A DNA stretch of 64,000 nt from Lathyrus oleraceus (taxonomy: Eukaryota > Streptophyta > Magnoliopsida > Fabales > Fabaceae): positions 258,399,332 through 258,463,331 of the forward strand of contig NC_066580.1 of the NCBI RefSeq assembly GCF_024323335.1, read 5' to 3'. A program made the position numbers and the translations under genes. Shown here in pieces: positions 48,065 to 59,011 of the stretch. The notes under the pieces were generated by a model. That model had not been told where the DNA came from, searched no databases, and saw nothing but the letters and a program-made list of their open reading frames with translations. Every line of letters begins with the position of its first letter. Position 1 is the first letter of the stretch.

Positions 48065-49750
48065 GTTGGTTCCTAACCCCATTGAATACAATGATCCTTC
48101 TCCTTCTCCTTCTCCGAACTTTGAATTCCCTGTGTTTGAGGCCGAGGAGGAAAGTGATGTAGAAATGAGTGATAAATTATCTCGTCTTCTTGAGCAAGAT
48201 GAAAAGACCATTCAGCCGTTCGAAGAGCAGATTGAGCTTGTCAACTTGGGTTCCGAGGATGATGTGAAGGAAGTCAAGATTGGGTCTCGCCTGTGTTCAG
48301 ATGTTAAGAAAGGGTTGATTGATCTTCTTCGAGAGTATTCAGATGTGTTTGCTTGGTCCTATCAAGACATGCCTGGTTTGAATTCTGAGGTTGTGGAGCA
48401 TAGATTGCCGTTGAAGCTAGAATGCCCGCCAGTCAAGCAGAAGTTGAGAAGAACGCATCCTGATATGGCAGTGATGATCAAAGAGGAAGTGCAGAAGCAG
48501 ATTGACGCCACTTTCCTTGTAACCGCCGAGTATCCACAATGGGAAATATTGTGCCTGTACCGAAAAAAGATGGAAAAGTATGCATGTGTGTCGATTATAG
48601 AGATTTGAACAAAGCCAGTCCGAAAGATGATTTCCCTCTGCCACACATTGATATGCTGGTAGAAAATACTGCTAAATTCATAGTCTTTTCGTTTATGGAT
48701 GGATTTTACGGATACAATCAGATCAAGATGGCACCCGAAGATATGGAGAAGACCATATTCATTACACCTTGGGGAATATTCTGTTATAGAGTGATGCCTT
48801 TCGGTCTAAAGAATGCTGGTGCAACTTACCAGAGAGAAACGACTACTCTCTTTCATGATATGATGCACAAAGAGATTGAAGTATATGTCGATGACATGAT
48901 TTCTAAATCAATTGATGAAGAGGAACATGTTGAGCATTTGTTGAAGTTATTCCAGCATTTGAGGAAGTATAAACTCCGATTGAATCCCAATAAATGTACT
49001 TTTAGTGTTCGTTCTGGTAAGTTGTTGGGCTTTATTGTCAGCGAGAAGGGTATTGAAGTTGATCCTGCCAAGGCCAAAGCAATACAAGAGATGCATGCAC
49101 CCAAAACTGAGAAGCAAGTTAGGGGTTTTCTCGACCGCTTGAATTATATTTCCAGATTCATTTCCCACATGACTGCCACATGTGCGCCTATATTCAAGCT
49201 TATTCGGAAAGATCAGTCCTGTGATTGGACCGAAGACTACCAGAAAGCTTTAGATAGTATCAAGGAATATTTGCTTGAACCTCCGATGTTGTCTCCACCT
49301 GTTGAAGGAAGACCGTTGATCATGTATTTGACTGTGCTTGAAGATAGTATGGGTTATGTCCTCGGTCAGCAAGATGAGACTGGAAAGAAAGAATTTGCGA
49401 TTTACTACCTCAGTAAGAAGTTCACCGACTGTGAGACTCGGTATTCTATGCTTGAGAAGACTTGTTGGGCATTGGCTTGGGCTGCTAAGCGTTTACGTTA
49501 GTATATGTTGAATCATACCACTTGGTTGATATCCAAAATGGATCTGATCAAGTATATATTTGAGAAGCCTGCTTTAACTAGGAGGATTGCCCATTGGCAG
49601 ATGTTGTTATCAGAGTATGATATGGAATACCGATCTAAGAAAGCGATCAAAGGTAGTATCTTGGCTGACCATTTGGCTCACCAACCAATTGAAGATTACC
49701 AGTCAGTGCAGTATGGCTTTCCGGATGAAGAGATTTTGTACTTGAAATGA
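48065..49750 (+). pseudogene. Ogre-like reverse transcriptase and first RNase H (broken)
   Basis: The first part (48066-48540) is the acidic pre-RT linker, ending at TAEYPQW. A small deletion then shifts the frame and RT continues at 48539 with IVPVPKKDGKVCMCVDY, FSFMDGFYGYNQIKMAP and VMPFGLKNAGATY. The catalytic motif EVYVDDMISKS is intact. Thumb, connection and RNase H follow (FLDRLNYISRF; FAIYYLSKKFTDCETRYS). A TAG at 49499-49501 (CAG expected after KRLR) breaks the RNase H, and the same frame resumes to 49750. There, loss of one A in the run GAAATG shifts the frame again. Confidence 0.85.
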
Positions 49751-50250
49751 AAGATTGTGATAAACCATTGCTTGAAGAAGGGCCCGAACCTAGTTCCCGT
49801 TGGAGCATGGTATTTGATGGAGATGTTAATCAATATGGAAATGGCATCGGGGCAGTGATCATTACTCCTCAACGCACGCATCTACCATTTACAGCTAGAT
49901 TGACTTTCAAGTGTACAAACAATATGGCAGAATATGAAGCTTGCATTATGGGGCTTGAAGAGGCCATGAATCTCAGAATTAAGTATTTGGATGTCTTCGG
50001 AGACTCAGCTTTGGTGGTGAATCAGATCAAAGGTGAATGGGAGACAAATCAACCCGAGTTAATACCATATAGAGATTATGCGAGGAGGATTTCAACTTTC
50101 TTTACAAAAGTTGAGTTTCATCATATCCCTCGAGATGAAAACCGGATGGCAGATGCTCTTGCAACGTTGGCATCAATGATTATGGTAAAGTATTGGAATG
50201 AAGTTCCCAATTTTTCTGTGATGCGTCTTGATAGGCCAGCTCATGTGTTT
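49747..50250 (+). pseudogene. Second (archaeal-type) RNase H of the Ogre-like element
   Basis: This is the extra RNase H that marks the Tat/Ogre branch. All four acidic positions seem present: VFDGDVNQYGNGIGAV, NNMAEYEACIMGLEEA, VFGDSALVVNQIKGEW and ENRMADALATLAS. The domain itself has no internal stop, so it may be the best-preserved catalytic unit of this element, but it is out of frame with the RT because of the one-base loss near 49748. Confidence 0.85.
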
Positions 50251-51529
50251 GCTACTGAAGAGATCAAAGACGAGAAGTCATGGTATTACGACATCAAATG
50301 TTTCCTCGAAAGTCAGATTTACCCGCCTTGGGCATCTGTGAAAGATAAGAAAACTTTGAGAAGATTAGCCAGTAATTTTTACTTGAATGCTGATATACTG
50401 TACAAGAGAAACTTTGACATGGTTTTGCTCAGATGCGTGGATAGACACGAAGCAGACTTGTTGATGACTGAAGTGCATGAAGGTTCCTTTGGTACTCATC
50501 CTAATAGACATGCAATGACGAAGAAGATGTTGCGAGCAGGTTAATATTGGCTGACAATGGAATCTGACTGTTGCAAATTTGTGAAGAAGTGCCACAAGTG
50601 TCAAATTTATGCTGATAAGATTCATATTCCTCCGACACTTTTGAAGGTTATCTCTTCCCCATGGCCCTTCTCCATGTGGGGGAATTGATATGATTGGGAT
50701 GATTGAACCCAAAGCTTCAAATGGACATCGTTTCATTTTGGTGGCAATTGACTATTTCACAAAATGGGTTGAAGCGGCATCATACGCAAATGTAACCAAG
50801 CAAGTTGTTGTAAGGTTTATCAAGAATCAGATCATATGCCGTTATGGTGTGCCAAGTAAGATCATTACTGATAATGGATCGAACTTGAATAATAATATGG
50901 TGGAAGCTCTTTGTAAATACTTCAAGATTGCACATCATAATTCTTCTCCCTACAGACCCAAGATGAATGGAACTATTGAAGCTGCGAACAAAAACATTAA
51001 GAAGATTATTCAGAAGATGGTTGTCACGTATAAGGATTGGCATGAGATGCTCCCATTTGCTTTGCATGGGTATCGTACATCCATCTACACTTCAACAGGG
51101 GCAACCCCTTTCTCACTTGTGTATGGTATGGAAGCAGTGCTCCCCGTAGAGGTTAAGATTCCTTCATTGCGTGTGCTCATGGAAGCCAAGTTGACTGGGG
51201 CTGAATGGTGTCAGACTAGGTTTGATCAGCTGAATTTGATTGAAGAGAAGAGATTGACTGCCATGTGTCATGGTCAGTTATATCAGCAGAGGATAAAGAA
51301 AGCTTTTGGTAAGAAGGTCAAACCTCGTGTGTTCAGGGAAGGTGACCTTGTGCTCAAGAAGATTCTATCGTTCAAACCAGATTCTAGGGGAAAATGGACT
51401 CCTAATTATGAAGGCCCATATGTTGTTAAGAGAGCCTTTACAGGCGACGCTTTGATTCTTACAACTATGGATGGTGAAGAGTTCACTCGTCCTATGAACG
51501 CAAATGCAGTCAAGAAATACTCCGCCTAA
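50251..51529 (+). pseudogene. Ogre-like integrase (one stop, one frameshift)
   Basis: The integrase starts with its zinc-binding part: HEGSFGTHPNRHAMTKKML, then after a TAA at 50542-50544, CCKFVKKCHKCQ. One extra G in the run near 50680 shifts the frame; the core then reads VAIDYFTKWVEAASY, IITDNGSNLNN and KMNGTIEAANKNIKK, with the D, D and E all present. The carboxyl part has GKWTPNYEGPYVVKRAF (GPY-type module) and ends KKYSA at 51529. It has no chromodomain, as expected for the Tat/Ogre branch. Confidence 0.85.
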
Positions 51530-54290
51530 AAAGAAAAGAATAGCTCGCTAAGTTGAAAACCCGAAAGGGAGGCTTATGCAAAAATGAGCGTCTCGGTGGA
51601 TTGAAAACTCGAAAGGGCGATCCAGGAAAAAATTGGAGACATAAAAATAGAAAAATTTCCCGATAAGTTGAGTACCCCACCTTGGGGGAAATTATGCAAA
51701 AATTAGGGATTATGGCAAGTAACTGCAGTCTGTTGATCGTCCAGCTTTGGAGAGATTTTGTTGAGCACAAGGGTTGACGTCGATTCGTCATCCCAGTAGC
51801 GGTCAAGAGCACAGTGGATATCAAGAGTTGGTAGAAGGACTAAGGATCATTTGTATTCAATGTAACCCTTTTCCATGTAAATTACCATTTTCAACTTTGT
51901 AAAAATCTATGGAGTCTTGTCATTTACAGACTACCATCCCATTAAATAAAGTTGAGCTTTTGCCTAATTGTTTCTACTCTTATTTACTTCAGCCAATAGT
52001 TTAAATTTTATTATGATCATTTTGGAAATTTAAATTTTTTAATCAAAATCATTTTTTCTTAAAATATATAAAAACAAGAAATTTGTCAAAGCAATTAAAA
52101 GGAAGTATCAACAGCACTTCAAAGAATGGCAAGTCCTCAAGTGCTAAACATCAGAGGTTCCCCAAGCAGTTAACCCTTCAGGTATCCTTAGTCGTTTGTG
52201 TTGATTCGGTTCCCCTGCGAAGTGTTTGTTCCCTAGCGGAGTTCTGATTCTTTTTCCCAACTAAGTTGGTTGATTCAGTATCTTGCGGCGTGTTATTTCT
52301 TTGCAGTGTTTCTGTTTTCCCCAACACGGTCGATGCTTCAGCAAAGTAAGACGTTTTCCCAGTAGATCGCATTGGTTTCCCCACCAGTCGCCATCTGACT
52401 CACTCCCAGTCAGATTTTCCTCCTGGTTTCTGAGCAGCTGTTTTGTGTTTATCTTCTGTATGGCTGTCTCTCATTTAATACGGCGTAGACCTAAATATCC
52501 TTGCAGACTCGATAATTTCGCCTCTCCTCAGTAGAACTCCTCCCTCGGCTAGATTTAAGCCTTTGGTTTATTGATTTCTCTGTTCTCCAGCAGTTGTCTC
52601 CCTCTTTTTTGTGGATTGACCGATGATTGTACCGATGATTCAATTTCTTTGCGACACCTTTGTATCCTTTGTGATCGTTTTGTCAGCATAATCATCATAT
52701 ACATATAGATTCATATAATTTCATAATTGCATATTTTGCATATCCGATTAACTTGTTGATTTGAGATTCTCATTCTCTGTATGGTGGTACTTTATCCCCA
52801 TACAAAGTTTGGTGTTTGTCCTTCCTCAATTGTAGAGCGTCAGCCCCTTAAGCAGAAAGACTTTAACCTTTCTCCTCTTCCCCCACCGAGTTGTTCCTCG
52901 TGGATGATTATTACTTCAGTTTCCTTTCCAGTTGTTTATCTGGATGGAATCACTCCCCTTGAGTTATATCCTCATTGGGTTAAGTCTTGATTGACTGTTT
53001 CTATCTAGCTTTTACCTAGATAGATGCTTCGAGTCTCCTAAGAGTTTATTTCCCAGTAACTGGTAATATTCTTCTTAGTTTGCAGTTTGTTACTTCTTGC
53101 CCAATACCCGGCAAAAGTACCCCCGTTTTTCTCCTCAGTAAAGTCCCTAGTGGATCTATTCCCCAGAAAGTATATCCTTGATATGTTCATCCTAACCGTT
53201 TACGGATATCCTTCTCTCCCCTACCTGAGTTTATCCTTGATATGTTCATCCTAACCGATGACAGATACTCTCACCTTTGGTATTCTACCCAGTAAACAGG
53301 TAGTTGTAATCCCTATGCTTGTTCCCTAGAGAGTTAATCCTTGATATGTTCATCCTAACCGATGACGGGTTTTCTCTTTGATGGTCTTCTATCCAACATT
53401 CGATAGATGTAATTCCTACTTTTTGTTCAGTTGGTTTATCCTTGATATGTTCATCTTAACCGATGACGGTATCCTCCTTGACATTTCCCAGGCAAGTCTA
53501 TCCTTGATATGTTCATCTTAACCGATGACGGATTTTCTTCCCTGTTGAGTTTATCCTTGATATGTTCATCCTAACCGATGATGGATACTTTCACCTTTGG
53601 TTTTCTACCCAGTAACTGGTAGTTGTAAATCCTTTTTTCTGCAGTTTTCTCCAGCAAGGCTATTCTTACCCAGTAACCGAAAATGAATGCTCCCTTATGT
53701 TGGTGCCCAACAAGTCATCCTTGATATGTTCATCCTAACCGATGACGGATGTTCTCTCTGTCAGATCTTTATTATCTCCTCACCCAGTAACAGGTAGTAG
53801 ATAATAGATTTCTTCTCCTCCTGTGTGGAAGTTTATTTCTTCCCCAGTTGAGTTGAGTGCGCATTTCCTTAGTGAAATCGCTTTTCCTGCATGATTCAAG
53901 TACTTCAATTTTATCCTGACTTACTCGTATCCATTGCAGATGTTGTTGTTTCCCCGATTGAGTCTTTCCATGTTTGTATGGAATTCCTCAAGTCCCCCAG
54001 TAGTTTTAAGTCGTAGCATGGCCTACGCATAACTCCTTTTCCCCTAGAGTCTCTGTCTCCCCAATGAGTTTTCCTTACACAATACATTATACTCCTGTGA
54101 ACTTTTGGTCTCTCTGATTTCTTTTTCTTTTGTGGCAATATTTCCCCACAGAGCATTAACTTTTGCATTCATATCATACACATCATGAGGTCTCTTAGGG
54201 ACCAAAATTTGTTTCTATATATTCTACCGAGTCGACATGAAGAATTTAACCTTCGCCTCCTCAGTTAGAATGTCCTTAAATAGGGGTAGC
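51530..54290 (+). other. Long 3' region of the Ogre-like element
   Basis: It lies between the integrase stop and the 3' LTR. It opens with two 'gaaaacycgaaagg' repeats (51555 and 51605) and a 'gtcgattcgtcatcccag' block, turns AT-rich (51950-52090), then C/T-rich, and holds the motif array at 53175-53748. A purine patch (TAAATAGGGGTAGC) just before 54291 is the likely polypurine tract. No convincing gene is present. Confidence 0.75.
53175..53748 (+). repeat. Seven-copy 31-bp motif array
   Basis: Copies start at 53175, 53234, 53338, 53439, 53501, 53554 and 53718. Each begins TCCTTGATATGTTCATC and ends, in most copies, CCGATGACGG. Spacers are 22-133 bp and contain a second recurring block, CCCAGTAACAGG-like followed by TAGTTGTAA. 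The motif is far better conserved than the spacers. Confidence 0.85.
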
Positions 54291-56498
54291 TGTAAGACCC
54301 CAATTTTGACCTTAAGATCCCTCATGCAATTTCATCATAAGCATTAGCACTGGGATCATACCTTGGTATCCTCCTTACCCCTCTTTCATTGGGTTTATTT
54401 TGGGAGAAATCACCAAGCACTATATGATTGTATCATACTTGTATATCATTATTTACTAACCAAAATACAAAAATATGTCTTTGCATTTGCCTAACTCCAT
54501 TGTAGGTAGGGCATGATCTCCATTGATCTATCAAGTTCATATCTAGGGTTTGAGACCCTCATGACAAAAAGCACAACAATGAATTGATCCAAGAATGTTT
54601 ATGAGTATCATATATGAGTTCCATTGATTCCTACATGTTATATTGATCATGTTTTCTTCAAGAGTTTGAGGGTGATTTGCCTTGGAAACCCTAGTTTGAC
54701 TGGGTATCTTGAGTAACTTCTCCAACAAGCTATCTTACCATTTGATCAAATTTCTCAAGGGACACTTCAAAATTCATCATCCTATGCATATATGATCTAC
54801 CATGAGCCAAAAAAGTCAAAAGAATTGAAGGTTAGCAAGTTGGTTGATGGTGGTTGGCCAGATGAATTCATCTGATCAAAACTGGGTCTCCCTAGACCCT
54901 ATCTCCTACAATTTACACCATATGAAAATGATTCCAAGATAAAAGTTACTCTAAATGTGATTCCAAAAAACTTTCATGTTGAGACCTAGAGCTAGTGTTA
55001 CTTGGAAAATCATTTTCTATGTTGAAACATTATAGGTCATTTTGTCTAAACCCTAATTTGAAAGTCAACTTCCCAAGGCCATAACTTGCTCAATTTTTAT
55101 GAGATGAAATATTTCCAAGTTGAACAATCAAATTCAAGATGTCTAATTCAACTTTTATGTTTGGAGTGAAAGAAAATTCAACTTTTATGAGCATGTGATA
55201 TGAGGTTACATTATAGGTCATTTTTGACCTATACCATTGAACAAGTGATTTTTCCAAACTTCAAAAATGCATAAATATATCATTCCAAATCCAAATGACA
55301 TGAAATTGGTGACCATTTTTAAGGCCTTTTAAATATCTACAACTTTGATGAAGACACTATTCTCATTTGAAGCTCACATAAAAAGTTAAGCAAGGTGGAA
55401 TATTGAGATATATGGCTTGACACTTAGAAAAAATTTCAACATGTTGAAATTTCCAAATTTCCTCCTCAAAATTCTCCATTTTCTAAGCTCCAAATGAAAA
55501 AGTGTTGAACATGAAAGTTGTTCCTCTTAATCTAACCTTTCCAAAAAGTAAATTTTATCCCTTTTGGACAAGATTTTCTAGGGTTGCGCATGGCTTGAAC
55601 ATGGCATCATCATTTGCCAAAAATCAAACTTCAAGCTTCCATGTACAATTGCCTAGCACTCCAATTTGATTTCTGACTTGTTCACACTCAATTATGGATA
55701 AAATAGAATGATCTCATGGGCCTGTACACGCCCATGCACACATGCATCACTTATGGCCAATTTTGGAAACTCAATTGTAAGGTGTAAATATCATGTGATT
55801 CACCTATAAATATAGCACCATATGCTAAGAATTAAGGACTCCTTCGCTCCAGCTTTGATCCCAAAAACCAAACCCTTCCATTTGGAAGGATAATCCTGAG
55901 AATTTCCTTGGAAATTGAGTTTGAATCTCACTATTTTGAGATTCAAAAGTCCAGGGATCCAAGACCTTTTGTGAATTCTAATCTACTTCTGCAAGCATCA
56001 TGAGCAAGATCAAGCACGATCCAAAGCAAGAACAAGTGAATCCAGACCTGCATTGAAGGTATTTTTCAGAAAATTTCACCTCTTCGATTCTCTCTCAATT
56101 CCACTTAATTCTCTTGGATCTTTGGCTGTCTGAAGTCCTACCAATGTAGGCAAGAAGATTGAGTTGCTTAGAGGTCACATCGAAGCAACTCAGTTGACAC
56201 ACCTCAAATTTTAACTCCTCATATCTTTCTATATATATGGAGTTAGTTAAAATTGAGGTCAGATTCATGCTTTACACCATTTTTTTCTTTTAGATCATGT
56301 CCTCCTTTTTTATTTTCTTGATGGTGACGAGTGAACCAATCCGGCCAGGGTCACCGGAGAAGATGACCGGCCTTTGGACTCTGGCGATGCGCTGGAAATG
56401 TTCAGAGTCATTGATCTGGTTCAAATTGTTTTAATCTCATGCGTTGGTTCTGATTACCATCCATGTGGCGCATTGACTTAAGTCCACGGTGGAAAGCG
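54291..56498 (+). mobile_element. 3' LTR of the Ogre-like element, interrupted
   Basis: It starts TGTAAGACCCC and follows 39263-41420 closely. At 56498 it is cut by the Tekay-like element; the rest should resume after that element, beyond the window. It keeps 47 bp (54871-54917) that the 5' LTR lost. Its TATA box is at 55805-55812. No gene is present. Confidence 0.9.
55805..55812 (+). promoter_or_regulatory. LTR TATA box
   Basis: TATAAATA, the equivalent of 40731-40738. Confidence 0.6.
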
Positions 56499-58892
56499 TG
56501 TAACGCCCCGATTTTTATTAAGTGTTATTACTATTATTTTTATAATGTTTGATTTATAATTATTTCGGTAAAATATTTTATTGTGTGTTAATATATTATT
56601 AGAGTTTAATTATAAGAATTATGGTATAATAGCTATTGGGCCTAGTGGTGTATATAGTAATTAAGGGAGGTGTAACAATTAAGCCCATTAGTTAGTTTTT
56701 ATTTAATTAAAACAAAGAATAGAAATAGAATAGAAATAGAAAGAAGAGAAATAGAAAGAAGGGAAATAGAAAGAAGTAGAGAGAAGGAGGAGAAAAGAGA
56801 AGAAAAGAGAGAAACGTTAGGGTTTGGAGGAGGAAGAGGAAATTGGAGAAGAAGAGCATCATCTTGATCAACCCAAGCTTGCTAGAACACTATAGAGTAA
56901 CTCAATCATCATCTCTAAGGTAAGGGTGTGAGTTATCATTTCCTATAATTATGAAAATGATGGGTTTTATGTGGGTAATGGTTGTTAGAGGATATTATTG
57001 GGTTTTGATGTTGTGATTGGATTCCTTGCTTTGAAAATGTTGTTTGTGTTCTTGATGTAGTGTTGATTGTTTGTGATTATTGAACATGTATCAATTCTTT
57101 GCAAAATGTTAGGGTTAGGTTTAGAAGAATGATAAATAACATTGTGTGTTGTGTTGTTGTTGATGGTTTGGGGTTGGTGTATGTTGTGAAAAATATGCTA
57201 TTGTGTTGATGAATTAAAGTATGAGTAATTTCACAAATTGTGAATTTAGGAAGTGTTGGAAATTAACAGAATGATGTTTAGAATGATGAAATAAAAGTTA
57301 AATTGTGGATTAGAATGGCTTTGTAATACTGAAAATATTGTAGTTCGTTGAAATCTGAGAATGAGATTTTTTACGGAATCGAAATCGGAGGTCCGGAAGG
57401 TATTTAACGGTCAAAAACGCATTTTCTATGTTTCCTGCTAAATTCGCGGCGCCAGCTGAGTTGAAAACAGAATTATTTTTTTGTAAACTTCAAACAGTCA
57501 TAACTTTTGAACCGTAACTCCGTTTTGGTCCCCGTTCGAAGCGTTGCGAAGCTTATGAAATTTTCTACATGTTGTTGATGTTTATAGGCCATTATAAGGG
57601 ATTATTTTAATAAGTGATTATTTTGGAAAAGTGATTAATAATTGATATAGTAGGAAGCCTATTTGATTAATGAGGAATACCACATAACTATAGTGTGTAG
57701 GTGTGTGATGTAAATAAACATAGCATGAGGTTGAATTACCTAAGAGATTGTATGATGAAACAATTTATTGTGATGAATATTCTCATTTGTTTTATATATA
57801 AACATATGTATGAACGTTGGTGAATATGATGTTGTGTGAATGCTTTTATGCATGTGAATGGCGACGTGGCCTAAATGGCAATAGCGACGTGGGCTTCGGC
57901 CATTGTGATGAGTTATGTTGATGCGATGATGATTTTGGTGTATGTCTATCATTTATCATGGAGTCACATACATTTGCATAAGCGACGTGGCCTTTTGGCA
58001 ATAGCGACGTGGCCTTTTGGCAAAAGCGAAGTGGGCATAAAGCCTTGGCCTTGATGGCAAAGCGACGAGTCGGTACCGCATAGCATTTGCATAGTTGAGT
58101 CACATATGTTGGTTATGTTTATTTCCGCATTTTGTGATAATTGTTGTTATGTGACGGTTTATGAAGTGCGGTGATATTTTGCGATGATGCGATGAATCGT
58201 AATATTTTATGATGAATTGATGAAATGTTAAAGTGATGAGATGCTATGATGTAACATTGATGTTGTGGATGATTATTGACTTTGTTTATGATTAAATACA
58301 TAAGCATTCAAGGGAAGGATTGTGCGATGTGGTAACAATATTTCTAACTTTCCGAATTTACTTATATATTGCTTATCATTATCTTGATTATATGATTTGA
58401 GTATCTCACCCTTTTGTTGTTGGCCGTTACCTTTATATTGGTAACGTGCAGGTGTTCCGCGTTGAGAGGAGGATAATGGTAGCACACTTTTGGCGTCATT
58501 GCTCTGATTAGGATTGTAACACTCAGGGGTTAATGAACGCTTTTCATGATTTTGATAGTAACAATGCCCTTTTGTATATCATTGTATATGATAGTTGTGA
58601 TGGGCATTTGTTTGCTTGTTTTCTTTGAATGTGTAAATGTATGACTCGACTTAATTATCTAAATGATTTTCGTTGCGATTTTTTTGTGTATTGCTGCTAT
58701 ATGGACTAGGTGAATCCATATACAGTGTTGTTTATTATTTAACAAGGACTAAGTGGATCCTTGCGCAATTGCCGTGTTGTGTAATTTGTTTAAGTGTTGA
58801 TGAAATGATATATGTGATGCCTCAATTTTGTGTGAAAATTGTTTACTCTGATTTTTAATTGAATTTTCGACGGGTAGAATTGGGGTGTTACA
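56499..58892 (+). mobile_element. 5' LTR (2.39 kb) of the Tekay-like element
   Basis: It starts TGTAACGCCCCG and ends GGGTGTTACA, followed by a tRNA-iMet primer site. The 3' LTR at 63422 matches it with three substitutions and one 1-bp indel over 579 bp, counted by eye. A TATA-like GTATATAGTA lies near 56650 and a GA-rich leader follows (56720-56850). The motif cluster at 57861-58071 lies in its second half. No gene lies inside. Confidence 0.9.
57861..58071 (+). repeat. Cluster of GCGACGTGG motifs in the LTR
   Basis: GCGACGTGG occurs exactly at 57861, 57884, 57982 and 58004, with variants GCGAAGTGG at 58026 and GCGACGAGT at 58062. The ACGTGGC core in three copies resembles plant ABRE/G-box sites bound by bZIP factors. 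Function is inference. Confidence 0.6.
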
Positions 58893-58896
58893 TTAG

Positions 58897-58910
58897 TGGT
58901 ATCAAAGCAG
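58897..58910 (+). other. Tekay-like primer-binding site
   Basis: TGGTATCAAAGCAG is the initiator-Met tRNA site (TGGTATCAGAGCAG) with one change, four bases after the LTR end. Confidence 0.85.
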
Positions 58911-59011
58911 GTCGGTCCATCCGACCACGTTGTTGAGTCTTTTGTTGTTTAACGACCTTGTGTTGTTAATTTGTTGCTAATCCTTGTGTGTGTTGTGAGC
59001 AGAAGTGTAAG

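Noticed and set aside
53175..53748. CRISPR array
   Set aside because: Repeats have irregular spacers that themselves share blocks, in a plant retrotransposon 3' region.
58988..59011. Upstream Met as the start of Tekay-like gag
   Set aside because: The eight extra residues have no family match and overlap the likely splice acceptor; MAGRNAG at 59012 is the standard start.
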